38,990 bases of DNA, taken from contig JAJCYC010000114.1 of the NCBI GenBank assembly GCA_029263115.1, positions 1 through 38,990 on the forward strand. Reading direction: 5' to 3'. This document shows, piece by piece, positions 1 through 9,326 of the stretch. The notes below the pieces were generated by a model. That model was not told the DNA's origin. It did no database searches and saw only the letters and a program-made list of their open reading frames with translations. The translations under genes and the position numbers were made by a program. How positions within the stretch are numbered: the stretch's first letter is position 1; each line of letters starts with the position of its first letter. Source of the stretch: Pseudonocardia sp. Lineage in GTDB: Bacteria; Actinomycetota; Actinomycetes; Mycobacteriales; Pseudonocardiaceae.

Positions 1-154
1 CAAGGAGCAGCTGATGGCGCCGTTGCTGCCCGGCATGGATTCGCCGCCGCACCCGATGCTCCTCGGTCAGGACGAGCAGGACTACTACGTGCAGGCCCCC
101 GGCCTGGCCCGGGACCCGAAGGTGGCCGACCAGGTGGGGGAGCAGGTCAGGTGA
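1..154 (+). CDS. nuoI: NADH-quinone oxidoreductase subunit I, C-terminal fragment
   Basis: The window opens inside this gene; the frame from base 2 reads 50 codons to a TGA at 152-154. The visible tail ([15 protein letters not shown], then DEQDYY) is typical of the C-terminal extension of actinobacterial NuoI, the peripheral-arm subunit carrying two [4Fe-4S] clusters that pass electrons from NADH towards menaquinone. The cluster-binding part lies outside the window. The stop overlaps the GTG start of nuoJ (GTGA), showing translational coupling within the nuo operon. The identification rests mainly on operon position and this tail. Confidence 0.85.
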   Translation, partial: KEQLMAPLLPGMDSPPHPMLLGQDEQDYYVQAPGLARDPKVADQVGEQVR

Positions 155-1044
155 CGCATTTCCTGGCCCAGGTGGCCTCCGACACCGCCGCCAACGGCGG
201 CCCGGTATCGCTCGGCGAGGCCATCGCGTTCTGGGTGCTCGCACCGGTCGCGCTGGCCGGGGCACTCGGCATGGTCTTCGCCCGCAACGCGGTGCATTCC
301 GCGCTGTGGCTGGTGCTCACCATGTTGTCCCTGGGCGCGCTCTACATGGCCCAGCAGGCGGCCTTCCTCGGCTTCGTGCAGATCATCGTCTACACCGGCG
401 CGGTGATGATGCTGTTCCTGTTCGTCCTGATGCTGGTCGGCCGGGACAGCTCCGACTCGGTGGTGGAGGTGCTGCGCGGCCAGCGGTTGGCCGCGGCGGT
501 GCTCGGCGTCGGCTTCGCGGCCCTGCTGGTCGGGTCGCTGTTCCGGGCGCTGGCCGAGGTCACCCCGGTCGGGCTGGGCGAGGCCAACTCGGTACCCGGC
601 GGCAACGTGGGCGGCCTGGGCCGGCTCATCTTCACCCAGTACCTGTTCTCCTTCGAGCTCACCTCCGCACTGCTGATCACCGCCGCGCTCGGCGCGATGC
701 TGCTGGCGTTCTCCCAGTCGCGCAACGCCGCGAAGAAGACCCAGCGGGAGACGGTGGTCGCCCGGCTGCGCGGCGAGCACGCCCGGATCTCGCCGCTGCC
801 CGGGCCCGGAGTGTTCGCCACCGCGAACTCGGTGGCCACCCCGGCGCTGCTGCCCGACGGCTCGGTCGCCCCGGAGTCGCTCTCGGAGATCATCGAGACA
901 GTGCCGGTCACCCCGACCACGGAGCTGGCCCCGTTGGACGCGCACGCGCTCACCGGACCACCGGCCGAGCGCCGGGCACCCGACCCCGGAACGGATGCCA
1001 CCCCGGGCACCGGCACCGCGCCGGACCAGGAGGCCGGCCAGTGA
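151..1044 (+). CDS. nuoJ: NADH-quinone oxidoreductase subunit J
   Basis: Encodes 297 aa from a GTG that overlaps the nuoI stop. NuoJ is a membrane subunit of proton-pumping complex I. The first 190 or so residues hold five hydrophobic helices, including the conserved stretch around [18 protein letters not shown], the pi-bulge helix of TM3 that couples quinone reduction to proton movement. The C-terminal 100 residues are a hydrophilic Pro/Thr/Glu-rich tail. Such an extension is usual in actinobacterial NuoJ and absent from E. coli NuoJ. The stop overlaps the nuoK GTG start (GTGA). Confidence 0.95.
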   Translation: MTHFLAQVASDTAANGGPVSLGEAIAFWVLAPVALAGALGMVFARNAVHSALWLVLTMLSLGALYMAQQAAFLGFVQIIVYTGAVMMLFLFVLMLVGRDSSDSVVEVLRGQRLAAAVLGVGFAALLVGSLFRALAEVTPVGLGEANSVPGGNVGGLGRLIFTQYLFSFELTSALLITAALGAMLLAFSQSRNAAKKTQRETVVARLRGEHARISPLPGPGVFATANSVATPALLPDGSVAPESLSEIIETVPVTPTTELAPLDAHALTGPPAERRAPDPGTDATPGTGTAPDQEAGQ

Positions 1045-1340
1045 GCCCGACCAACTACCTGCTGCTGTCCGCGCTGCTGTTCACCGTCGGCGCGGTGGGT
1101 GTGCTGGTCCGCCGCAACGCCATCGTGGTGTTCATGTGCATCGAGCTGATGCTCAATGCGGTCAACCTCACGCTGGTCACCTTCTCCCGGATCAACGGCA
1201 CCCTGGACGGCCAGGTGATGGCCTTCTTCGTGATGGTGGTGGCCGCCGCCGAGGTCGTGGTCGGGCTGGCGATCATCATGTCCATCTTCCGCACCCGACG
1301 TTCGTCCTCCGTGGACGACGCCAACCTGCTCAAGTATTAG
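1041..1340 (+). CDS. nuoK: NADH-quinone oxidoreductase subunit K
   Basis: 99 aa, the normal length for NuoK, starting at a GTG that overlaps the nuoJ stop by four bases. Three transmembrane helices are visible. The helix [11 protein letters not shown] carries the conserved buried Glu needed for proton transfer, and a second membrane Glu sits in [14 protein letters not shown]. Part of the antiporter-like membrane arm of complex I. The stop TAG at 1338-1340 is followed nine bases later by nuoL. Confidence 0.96.
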   Translation: MSPTNYLLLSALLFTVGAVGVLVRRNAIVVFMCIELMLNAVNLTLVTFSRINGTLDGQVMAFFVMVVAAAEVVVGLAIIMSIFRTRRSSSVDDANLLKY

Positions 1341-1349
1341 GAGAGACAG

Positions 1350-3359
1350 GTGTTGAGCTCCCCTACGGCTCTCCTGGTCGCCGCGCAGGCCGCCGAGGTC
1401 GCCCCGGCCAGCGGTGCCGGCGCGCTGGCCTGGCTGCTGTTCGCGTTGCCCGCCTTCGGCGCCGCCGTGCTGTTCCTGGCCGGCCGGCGTGCCGACGGCT
1501 GGGGCCACCTGCTCGGCTGCGCCACGGTGGTCGGCGCCTTCGTGCTCGGCCTGGTGCTGTTCACCCAGGCGCTGGGTGCCGGGCCCGAGCAGCGCACCAC
1601 CGAGCTGTCGCTGTTCACCTGGATCCCGGTCGGCGCGCTGGACGTGGACTTCGGCCTGCGGCTCGACCCGCTCTCGCTGACCTTCGTGCTGCTGATCACC
1701 GGTGTCGGCTCGCTGATCCACATCTACTCGATCGGCTACATGAGCCACGACCCGGGCCGGCGGCGGTTCTTCGCCCAGCTGAACCTGTTCGTCGCGGCGA
1801 TGCTGATCCTGGTGCTGGGCAACAACTTCGTCATGCTCTACCTGGGCTGGGAGGGTGTCGGCCTGGCGTCCTACCTGCTCATCGGCTTCTACCAGGACCG
1901 GCCCTCGGCGGCGACCGCGGCGAAGAAGGCGTTCCTGATGAACCGGGTCGGCGACGTCGGCCTGGCGCTGGCGATCTTCCTGCTGTGGACCAACCTCGGC
2001 ACCGTGCAGTACAGCGAGGTGTTCGCATCGATCGGGCAGCTCTCGCCGGGCATCGTGCTCGCGGTCTGCGTGCTGCTGCTGCTGGGCGCCTGCGGCAAGT
2101 CCGGTCAGTTCCCCCTGCAGGCCTGGCTGCCCGACGCGATGGAGGGCCCCACCCCGGTCTCCGCGCTGATCCACGCCGCGACGATGGTCACCGCCGGGGT
2201 GTACCTGGTGGCCCGGTGCAACCCGATCTACGACGTCAGCGCCGACGGCCGGTTGATCGTCACCCTGGTCGGCGTGGTCACGCTGCTCCTCGGGGCGATC
2301 ATCGGCTGCGCCTACGACGACATCAAGAAGGTGCTGGCGTACTCCACGGTCAGCCAGATCGGCTACATGATGCTGGCCGTCGGCCTGGGCCCGGCCGGCT
2401 ACGCGCTGGGCATCTTCCACCTGCTGACCCACGGCTTCTTCAAGGCCGGGCTGTTCCTCGGCGCCGGTTCGGTGATGCACGGGATGAACGACACCGTGGA
2501 CATGCGGCACTACGGCGGGCTGCGCAAGCACATGCCGGTCACCTTCTACACCTTCGCCCTGGGCTACCTGGCGCTGATCGGGTTCCCGCTGCTGTCCGGC
2601 TACTACTCCAAGGACGCCATCATCGAGGCGGCGGCGGCCCAGCCGGGTTGGCGTGGCCTGGTGATGGGCGGCGCGGCGATGCTGGCCGCCGGTCTGACCG
2701 CGTTCTACATGACCCGGCTGATGCTGATGACGTTCTTCGGCCAGGAGCGCTGGAAGGACCTGCGCTCGACCCATGTCACAGCGGACGGCTCGGTCGAAGA
2801 GCGTGCGTACCACCCGCACGAGTCGCCGGCGGTGATGACCGGGCCGATGATCGTGCTCGCGCTCGGCTCGATCGGCGCCGGTTTCCTGCTGTCGGCCAAC
2901 GACCGGCTGGTCGCCTGGCTGGCCCCGACCCTGGGTGAGCTGCAGGAGGCCGACACCGGGATCATCGGGCACTCGGCGGCGGTCGCCGGCACCCTGACCC
3001 TGTCCGCGCTCGGCGTGGTGGTCGGCTACCTGGTGGTGGGTCGCCGACCGACCCCGGTGCGCCGGCCAGAGCCCGTGTCGCTGCCGGTGCGCGCGGCCCG
3101 CAAGGACCTCTACGCCAACTCGATCAACGAGACGCTGCTGGCCCGGCCCGGTACCTGGTTGTGCCGGATGCTGGTCTACGTCGACAACAAGGGCGTCGAC
3201 GGGCTGGTCAACGGCACCGCCGCGCTGCTCGGTGGCAGCTCCGGGCGGTTGCGCCGGCTGCAGACCGGGTTCGTCCGCTCCTACGCGATGAGCATGCTCG
3301 GCGGCACGGTCCTGCTGGTCGCGGCGTTGCTCGCGGTCCGCTTCGGGACCCAGTCGTGA
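1350..3359 (+). CDS. nuoL: NADH-quinone oxidoreductase subunit L
   Basis: 669 aa from GTG at 1350, preceded by a GGAGAGACAG ribosome-binding stretch. NuoL is the distal Mrp-antiporter-like proton channel of complex I, with about 14-16 membrane helices and the long lateral helix at its C-terminus. Family hallmarks visible are [38 protein letters not shown] (split in the protein by one loop) and STVSQIGYM, which contain the Lys/Glu/His residues of the proton path. The stop is followed by a 105-bp gap holding an unusual repeat before nuoM. Confidence 0.97.
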   Translation: MLSSPTALLVAAQAAEVAPASGAGALAWLLFALPAFGAAVLFLAGRRADGWGHLLGCATVVGAFVLGLVLFTQALGAGPEQRTTELSLFTWIPVGALDVDFGLRLDPLSLTFVLLITGVGSLIHIYSIGYMSHDPGRRRFFAQLNLFVAAMLILVLGNNFVMLYLGWEGVGLASYLLIGFYQDRPSAATAAKKAFLMNRVGDVGLALAIFLLWTNLGTVQYSEVFASIGQLSPGIVLAVCVLLLLGACGKSGQFPLQAWLPDAMEGPTPVSALIHAATMVTAGVYLVARCNPIYDVSADGRLIVTLVGVVTLLLGAIIGCAYDDIKKVLAYSTVSQIGYMMLAVGLGPAGYALGIFHLLTHGFFKAGLFLGAGSVMHGMNDTVDMRHYGGLRKHMPVTFYTFALGYLALIGFPLLSGYYSKDAIIEAAAAQPGWRGLVMGGAAMLAAGLTAFYMTRLMLMTFFGQERWKDLRSTHVTADGSVEERAYHPHESPAVMTGPMIVLALGSIGAGFLLSANDRLVAWLAPTLGELQEADTGIIGHSAAVAGTLTLSALGVVVGYLVVGRRPTPVRRPEPVSLPVRAARKDLYANSINETLLARPGTWLCRMLVYVDNKGVDGLVNGTAALLGGSSGRLRRLQTGFVRSYAMSMLGGTVLLVAALLAVRFGTQS

Positions 3360-3378
3360 TCGCCCCAGTCCCCACCCT

Positions 3379-3446
3379 CTTCGCATACCCGGCCTGTTCG
3401 TCGCACAGGTTGCGCGGTATGCGAAATGCACGCCCGGTATGCGAAG
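3379..3446 (+). repeat. Three GGTATGCGAA copies, two direct and one inverted
   Basis: In the nuoL-nuoM gap, TTCGCATACC (3380-3389) is inverted relative to two direct copies of GGTATGCGAA at 3416-3425 and 3436-3445, exactly 20 bp apart. The first copy can pair with either later copy (11 bp with the second: 3379-3389 with 3436-3446), giving two mutually exclusive hairpins just ahead of the nuoM ribosome-binding site at 3451-3457. It could be a small dispersed intergenic repeat or an mRNA processing or regulatory structure. Confidence 0.7.
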
Positions 3447-3464
3447 TCGGGGAGAGGTAGACCC

Positions 3465-5114
3465 GTGAACGTGTCTCAGAACCATCTGCTGCTGGTGCTG
3501 ATCCTGGTGCCGCTGTTGGGCTCCGTCGGGGTCGTGGCGCTGCGCGCCAACCCGGGCACCGCCAAGCTGGCCGCCCTCGGCGTCGCGCTGGTCGAACTGG
3601 TGCTCACCGCGGTGACCTGGTTCTCCTACTCGGTGTCGGCCGCCGCCGGCGGCACCCGGTTCCAGCTGGTCTTCGACGTGCCGTGGATTCCGGCGTTCGG
3701 CACCCGGATCACCCTCGGGGTGGACGGCATCGCGCTGGTGATGATCGCGCTGACCGCGGTGCTGGTGCCGATCGTCATGGGTTCCTCGTGGGCCGACAAG
3801 CTCCCCGAGGGACGCACCGCCGCCGGGTTCTACGCGCTGCTGCTGGCCACCCAGTCCACGCTGGTCGGGGTGTTCGCGGCCACCGACGTCTTCCTGTTCT
3901 ACGTGTTCTTCGAGGCGATGCTGATCCCGATGTACTTCCTCATCGGCCGCTTCGGCGGTGCCGATGTTCGTTCCGCTGACGCTTCGCTCAGCCCGAAGCG
4001 GCAGTACGCGGCGGTCAAGTTCTTCCTGTACTCGCTGCTCGGCGGCCTGATCATGCTCGGTTCGGTGATCGGGCTGTACGTGGTCAGCGCCGACCGGCTG
4101 CCGGGCGGGGGCACCTTCGCCTGGGCCGACCTGCAGGCGATGGCGGCGACCGTGCCGGAGTCGGTGCAGATCTGGTTGTTCCTCGGGTTCTTCGTGGCTT
4201 TCGCGATCAAGGCGCCGCTGGTGCCGCTGCACACCTGGCTGCCCGACGCCGGTGCCGAGGCGCCGATCGGCGCGGGCGTGCTGCTGGTCGGGGTGCTGGA
4301 CAAGGTGGCCACCTTCGGCTTCCTGCGCTACTGTCTGCCGCTCTTCCCGGCCGCGTCGAAGTCGCTGGCACCGCTGGTGCTGGTGCTCGCGGTGGTCGGC
4401 ATCATCTACGCGGCGCTGCTCGCGGTCGGCCAGGACGACATGAAGCGCTTCGTCTCCTACACCTCGGTCGCGCACTTCGGCTTCATCGCGCTGGGCATCT
4501 TCGCGTTCTCCACCCAGGCGTTCTCCGGCGCGGTGCTCTACATGGTCAACCACGGCATCACCACCGGCATGCTGTTCATCGCGGTCGGCATGGTGATCGC
4601 CCGCGGCGGCTCCCGGCTGGTCTCCGACTACGGCGGGCTGTCGGCGGTGACGCCGGCGCTGGCCGGGGCGTTCCTGATCTCCGGGCTGGCCTCGCTGGCG
4701 CTGCCGGGCACCAACTCGTTCGTCAGCGAGTTCCTGGTGCTGATCGGCTCCTACCCGCGCGAGCCGGTGTACACGATCATCGCCACGGTCGGCATCATCT
4801 TCGCCGCGCTGTACGTGCTGTGGGTCTACCAACGGGTGTTCCAGGGCCCGCTGCGCGGCAACGCGGTGATGGCCTCGGTGTCCGGGCCGGGCTCCGTGCA
4901 GTCGCCCACCGCGGCGCTCACCGGGACCGGGCGGGCGAAGAGCAGCTTCACCGACCTGGACCCCCGGGAGGTCGCGGTGCTGGCGCCGCTGGTGGCGTTG
5001 GTGTTCCTGCTCGGGTTCTTCCCCGGACCGGTGCTCGACGTGATCAACCCCTCGGTCGTCTCGACCATGCAGGAGGTCGGCCTGGCCGACCCCGTTCAAG
5101 GAGTGGCCCGATGA
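3465..5114 (+). CDS. nuoM: NADH-quinone oxidoreductase subunit M
   Basis: 549 aa from GTG 3465, chosen because GGAGAGG ends seven bases upstream and because the longer in-frame reading back to ATG 3426 would run through the intergenic repeat. NuoM is the second antiporter-like proton channel of complex I. Recognisable blocks include FYVFFEAMLIPMYFLIG with the key Glu, KAPLVPLHTWLPDA (the classic proton-antiporter helix) and YTSVAHFGF. About 14 membrane helices. The stop overlaps the nuoN ATG (ATGA). Confidence 0.96.
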   Translation: MNVSQNHLLLVLILVPLLGSVGVVALRANPGTAKLAALGVALVELVLTAVTWFSYSVSAAAGGTRFQLVFDVPWIPAFGTRITLGVDGIALVMIALTAVLVPIVMGSSWADKLPEGRTAAGFYALLLATQSTLVGVFAATDVFLFYVFFEAMLIPMYFLIGRFGGADVRSADASLSPKRQYAAVKFFLYSLLGGLIMLGSVIGLYVVSADRLPGGGTFAWADLQAMAATVPESVQIWLFLGFFVAFAIKAPLVPLHTWLPDAGAEAPIGAGVLLVGVLDKVATFGFLRYCLPLFPAASKSLAPLVLVLAVVGIIYAALLAVGQDDMKRFVSYTSVAHFGFIALGIFAFSTQAFSGAVLYMVNHGITTGMLFIAVGMVIARGGSRLVSDYGGLSAVTPALAGAFLISGLASLALPGTNSFVSEFLVLIGSYPREPVYTIIATVGIIFAALYVLWVYQRVFQGPLRGNAVMASVSGPGSVQSPTAALTGTGRAKSSFTDLDPREVAVLAPLVALVFLLGFFPGPVLDVINPSVVSTMQEVGLADPVQGVAR

Positions 5115-6694
5115 CAGGGTTGGTGCTGGCGCAGGGGGCCCCGATCACGGCGCCCGAGGTGGCGTACTTCGCCATCTCCCCGCTGCTGGTGGTGCTCGGC
5201 GCGGCGTGCGCCGGGGTGCTGGTGGAGGCCTTCGTGCCGCGCCACCAGCGCTGGGCCGCCCAGGTAGGGCTGACCCTGCTGGCGCTGGTCACCGCCGGTG
5301 TGCTGCTGGTGGCCTACGCCCGCGGCGGCGCACCGGCGGCTACCACGCTGGCCGGCGCGATCTCCGTCGACTCACCGACGCTGTTCCTGTGGGGCACCCT
5401 GCTGGGGCTCACGGTGGCCGGCGTGCTGCTGATCGCCGACCGCTCGGTGGAGCCCGGTGGCGCGTTCGTCACCGACGCCGCCGCCGGCGGCTCGGGCCGG
5501 TCCGGGCCGGTGGGCACCGTGCAGGACCGGATCACCGCCGGACGCACCGGCATGCAGACCGAGGTGTTGCCGCTGACGCTGTTCGCGCTCGGCGGGATGA
5601 TGACGTTCTGCGCGGCGAACGACCTGCTCACGATGTTCGTCGCGCTCGAGGTGCTCAGCCTGCCGCTCTACCTGATGTGCGGCCTGGCCCGGCGTCGGCG
5701 TCTGCTGTCCCAGGAGGCGGCGGTCAAGTACTTCCTGCTCGGGGCGTTCGCCTCGGCGTTCTTCCTCTACGGCGTCGCGCTGCTCTACGGCTACGCCGGG
5801 TCGGTGCGCCTGGCCGACATCGCCGGCGCCTCGGTCGCCTCGCAGCGCTCGGACACCCTGCTGTTCGGCGGGCTGGCCCTGCTGGTGGTGGGGCTGCTGT
5901 TCAAGGCGGCGGTCGGGCCGTTCCACACCTGGACCCCGGACGTCTACCAGGGTGCTCCGACACCGGTCACCGCGTTCATGTCGGCGGCCACCAAGGTCGC
6001 CGCGTTCGGCGCGATCCTGCGGGTGCTCACGGTCGCCTTCGGCGACAGCCGCTGGGAGTGGCGCGGGGTGCTCTGGGCGGTGGCCATCGCGTCCATGGTG
6101 ATCGGCGCGGTGATCGGGCTGACCCAGACCGACGTGAAGCGGATGGTCGCCTACTCCTCCATCGCGCACGCCGGGTTCATCCTGATCGGCGCGATCGCGA
6201 TCACCGAGCAGGGCTTGTCCGGGACGATGTTCTACCTGCTCAGCTACGGGTTCACCTCGCTCGCGGTGTTCGGGGTGATCAGCCTGGTGCGCGACGCGGA
6301 CGGGGAGGCCACCCACCTGTCCCAGTGGGCCGGCCTGGCCAAGCGGTCGCCGCTGGTCGCCGGGGTGATGACCTTCCTGCTGCTCGCGCTCGCCGGGATC
6401 CCGCTGACCAGCGGGTTCACCGGCAAGTTCGCGGTGTTCTCGGCGGCCCTGGCCGACGGGATGGCACCGCTGGTGGTCGTCGCGCTGATCGCCAGCGCGG
6501 TGGCCGCGTTCTTCTACCTGCGGGTGATCGTGCTGATGTACTTCAGCGAGCCCGCCCCGGACGGCCCGACCGTCACCGTCCCCGGCGCGTTCACCACGGC
6601 CGCGATCACGCTCGGAGTGTTGATCACCCTGCTGCTGGGGGTGGCGCCCACCCTGGCCTTGTCGTGGGCCGCCGGCGGACCCTTCGTAAGCTGA
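5111..6694 (+). CDS. nuoN: NADH-quinone oxidoreductase subunit N
   Basis: 527 aa from ATG 5111 in a four-base overlap with nuoM. NuoN is the third antiporter-like channel, adjacent to NuoK in the membrane arm. Visible family blocks are FVALEVLSLPLYLMCG, FKAAVGPFHTWTPDVYQGAPTP and YSSIAHAGFILIG, carrying the conserved Glu, Lys and His of the proton path. A short Gly/Ser-rich cytoplasmic insertion (about residues 115-145) is typical of actinobacterial NuoN. Last complex I gene of the operon; the next gene follows after four bases. Confidence 0.96.
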   Translation: MTGLVLAQGAPITAPEVAYFAISPLLVVLGAACAGVLVEAFVPRHQRWAAQVGLTLLALVTAGVLLVAYARGGAPAATTLAGAISVDSPTLFLWGTLLGLTVAGVLLIADRSVEPGGAFVTDAAAGGSGRSGPVGTVQDRITAGRTGMQTEVLPLTLFALGGMMTFCAANDLLTMFVALEVLSLPLYLMCGLARRRRLLSQEAAVKYFLLGAFASAFFLYGVALLYGYAGSVRLADIAGASVASQRSDTLLFGGLALLVVGLLFKAAVGPFHTWTPDVYQGAPTPVTAFMSAATKVAAFGAILRVLTVAFGDSRWEWRGVLWAVAIASMVIGAVIGLTQTDVKRMVAYSSIAHAGFILIGAIAITEQGLSGTMFYLLSYGFTSLAVFGVISLVRDADGEATHLSQWAGLAKRSPLVAGVMTFLLLALAGIPLTSGFTGKFAVFSAALADGMAPLVVVALIASAVAAFFYLRVIVLMYFSEPAPDGPTVTVPGAFTTAAITLGVLITLLLGVAPTLALSWAAGGPFVS

Positions 6695-6698
6695 CGGC

Positions 6699-7709
6699 GT
6701 GCAGGGGAACGGCATACAGCAGATCGCCGGCGTGCAGTTTCTGGACCGGGAACTCGCGCGGGTCATCGAACAGGGCCTGGTGGACGTCGAGGACGTGCTG
6801 CACCGCGAGGTGCGGGGCGACTACGAGTTCGTCACCGAGACGTCGTTGCACCTGATCGACGCGGGAGGCAAACGGTTCCGGCCACTGTTCACCCTTCTCG
6901 CCGGCCAGGTCGGGCCCCGGGCCGGCTCGCCCGACCTGGTCACCGCGGCGGCCGTGGTGGAGTTGATCCACCTGGCCACGCTCTACCACGACGACGTGAT
7001 GGACTCCGCCACCATGCGCCGGGGGGCGAAGAGCGCGAACGCCCGCTGGGACAACTCGGTCGCCATCCTCACCGGCGACTACCTGTTCGCGCACGCGTCC
7101 CGGCTGGTCGCCGACCTGGGGCCGGGTGCGGTGCGGATCATCGCCGACACCTTCGCCGCGCTGGTCACCGGCCAGATGCGCGAGACCCGGGGGCCGAGGG
7201 CAGGCGAGGATCCGGTGGCCCACTACCTCACGGTGGTGGCCGAGAAGACCGGGTCGCTGATCGCCACCTCCGGGCGGTACGGCGCGATGTTCGCCGGTTG
7301 CCCGCCCGAGCAGGTCACCGCGCTGCGCCGGTTCGGCGAGATCATCGGGTCGGCGTTCCAGGTCTCCGACGACGTCATCGACATTGCCTCGGAGACCGAG
7401 ACCTCCGGCAAGACACCGGGCACCGACCTGCGCGAGGGCGTCCCGACCCTGCCGATGCTCTACGCCATGCAGGGCTCGGGAGTGGGTGCCGCCAGGCTGC
7501 GGGAGTTGCTCGCCGCGCCGCTCACCGACGACGACCTGGTCGACGAGGCGCTCGGGCTGCTGCGCTCGGGCGACGGGATCGACCGGTCGCGGGAGACGCT
7601 GGGCGAGCAGGCGCGGGCGGCCCGTGCGGAGCTCGCCCTGTTGCCGGAGTGCCCGGCACGCGATGCGCTGGCCTCGCTCACCGAGTTCGTGGTTCGACGT
7701 ACCGGTTAG
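6699..7709 (+). CDS. Polyprenyl diphosphate synthase, long-chain
   Basis: 336 aa from GTG 6699, four bases after the nuoN stop, so probably co-transcribed with nuo. All-trans prenyltransferase: condenses isopentenyl diphosphate onto allylic diphosphates. The first Asp-rich motif is seen in LATLYHDDVMDSA (DDVMD) and the second in FQVSDDVIDIA (DDVID), with the GGKRFRP and GQMRE blocks in the right order. Length fits heptaprenyl- to nonaprenyl-diphosphate synthases (GrcC/HepT-like). Its position behind complex I suggests it makes the menaquinone side chain, the quinone that complex I reduces; chain length cannot be read from the sequence. Confidence 0.93.
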   Translation: MQGNGIQQIAGVQFLDRELARVIEQGLVDVEDVLHREVRGDYEFVTETSLHLIDAGGKRFRPLFTLLAGQVGPRAGSPDLVTAAAVVELIHLATLYHDDVMDSATMRRGAKSANARWDNSVAILTGDYLFAHASRLVADLGPGAVRIIADTFAALVTGQMRETRGPRAGEDPVAHYLTVVAEKTGSLIATSGRYGAMFAGCPPEQVTALRRFGEIIGSAFQVSDDVIDIASETETSGKTPGTDLREGVPTLPMLYAMQGSGVGAARLRELLAAPLTDDDLVDEALGLLRSGDGIDRSRETLGEQARAARAELALLPECPARDALASLTEFVVRRTG

Positions 7710-8252
7710 CGGATCGCCACGGCGGCGGCTGCGCCTGAGCTGGACCGCAGGCCGGCGTCGGATACCGGCCCGGGGCCCATCGCGACGCCTGTGCGGCACG
7801 CCCCGGAGGCGGGCGAGCCCGAGCCTGACGACGTGCGGTCAGCGGCGTCCGACTCGGCGCTGGCCGGGCTGGATTCGAGTCTGCTGCTCGTCCCGCCGGT
7901 AGCCCCTCGGCCGGCCCTGCCGGCTGACCCGGTGCCGGCCGCTCCGGAGCCCGCCGAGCACGCAAACCCGGACCCGGCCACGGCCCCGCAGCCGCGGGAT
8001 CCGCCGCCGTAGGAGGGCGATCCGTGGGCAGGGGTGAGTTGTGCGGCGCGGGACACCGGAGGAGCCCGGTACACGGGCTCCGGCCCGCATGCGGTTACCC
8101 GGCAGGGCATCACTCCATCGCCGGCGGTCTGGACCTGGTGATCTGCCCACCGCTCGGCTTCGTGGCCGCTTACCGGGAGACCGATGGTCCCGCCGTCGTG
8201 GACCGATCAGGCGCGGAAGGATCTGCCGCCGGTGGAACGAGCCGACTAGCCG
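7710..8252. other. 543-bp convergent intergenic region, no recognised gene
   Basis: Lies between two convergent genes, the prenyl synthase (+) and korB (-). The open frames here are low-complexity. The best candidate is 7791-8012 (+), 73 codons rich in Pro, Ala, Glu and Asp with no ribosome-binding site and no recognisable domain; I do not call it as a gene. No clear terminator hairpin with a T tract was found. It may be decayed sequence. Confidence 0.5.
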
Positions 8253-9326
8253 CTACTCCTCGACGGTCCAGGTGTCGTTGCCTCGCAGAAGTCTGGCCAG
8301 GTCCGCTGTCCTGGTGGCTTTCGCCTCGTCGACCTGTGCACGGGCGCCGTCGTCGTAGGTCGGCCGGTCGACGGTGCGGAAGATCCCGGTCACGGTGTGC
8401 GTAAGGTCCTGGTCGGACATCCGGGACAGCGCGAACGCCAGGCTGGGGTCGGACCGGGTGGCGTCGTGCACCACCAGGGCGTTCTCGCCGACCTCGGCGA
8501 CCGGCGCGAACCGCAGCCCGAAGCCGTCCTCGCTGCGCACCACGCCGTGCTCGTTCTCCAGCCCGAACCGGATCGGCTCGCCGTGGCGCAACGGCACCAG
8601 CCGCTGCTTGGCGTCGTCGCCGCCCTTGCGGATCACGTCGAACGCGCCGTCGTTGAAGATCGGGCAGTCCTGGAAGATCTCCACGAACGACGTACCCCGG
8701 TGTGCGACGGCCGCCCGCAACACCTCGGTGAGCTGCTTGCGGTCGGAGTCCAGCGCCCGGGCCACGAACGACGCCTCGGCGCCCAGTACCAGTGACAGGG
8801 GGTTGAACGGCTGGTCGAGCGACCCCATCGGCGTCGACTTGGTGACCTTGCCGATCTCCGAGGTGGGCGAGTACTGGCCCTTGGTCAGCCCGTAGATGCG
8901 GTTGTTGAACAGCAGCACCGTCAGGTTGACGTTGCGGCGCACCAGGTGGATCAGGTGGTTGCCGCCGATGGACAGTGCGTCGCCGTCGCCGGTGACCACG
9001 AACACCGACAGGTCGGGGCGGGTCACCGCCAGGCCGGTGGCGACCGTGGGCGCGCGCCCGTGGCTGGAGTGCATCCCGTAGGTGTTCAGGTAGTACGGGA
9101 AGCGCGAGGAGCAGCCGATGCCGGAGACGAAGACCACGTTCTCGCGGCGCAGCCCCAGCTCGGGCAGGAACCCGCGCACGGCGGCCAGCACCGCGTAGTC
9201 GCCGCAGCCGGGGCACCAGCGCACCTCCTGGTCGGAGGTGAAGTCCTTGGCGGTCTGCTTGTCCTCGGTGGTCGGCACCCCGTCGAGACCGCCCAGGGTG
9301 GGCAGACCGAGATCGGTCGCGGTCAC
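8253..9326 (-). CDS. korB: 2-oxoacid:ferredoxin oxidoreductase, beta subunit
   Basis: 357 aa from GTG at 9326, which overlaps the korA stop (GTGA). The beta subunit binds thiamine diphosphate and a [4Fe-4S] cluster, and with KorA decarboxylates a 2-oxoacid (in mycobacteria 2-oxoglutarate) to the acyl-CoA while reducing ferredoxin. The N-terminal WCPGCGDYAVL and GIGCSSRFPYY carry the cluster cysteines, and GDGDALSIGGNHL with NNRIYGLTKGQYSPTS is the ThDP/Mg site. This is the oxygen-tolerant actinobacterial KorAB type, an alternative to 2-oxoglutarate dehydrogenase. Confidence 0.95.
   Translation of the reverse strand: MTATDLGLPTLGGLDGVPTTEDKQTAKDFTSDQEVRWCPGCGDYAVLAAVRGFLPELGLRRENVVFVSGIGCSSRFPYYLNTYGMHSSHGRAPTVATGLAVTRPDLSVFVVTGDGDALSIGGNHLIHLVRRNVNLTVLLFNNRIYGLTKGQYSPTSEIGKVTKSTPMGSLDQPFNPLSLVLGAEASFVARALDSDRKQLTEVLRAAVAHRGTSFVEIFQDCPIFNDGAFDVIRKGGDDAKQRLVPLRHGEPIRFGLENEHGVVRSEDGFGLRFAPVAEVGENALVVHDATRSDPSLAFALSRMSDQDLTHTVTGIFRTVDRPTYDDGARAQVDEAKATRTADLARLLRGNDTWTVEE

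Noticed and set aside
390-5099. Very long minus-strand open frame (about 1,570 codons) opposite nuoJ-nuoM
   Set aside because: Arg/Gln/His/Asp-rich shadow of high-GC coding DNA on the other strand; the plus strand has recognisable complex I genes across it.
7791-8012. 73-codon Pro/Ala-rich ORF
   Set aside because: No ribosome-binding site, domain or coupling to neighbours; composition is what random high-GC sequence gives.
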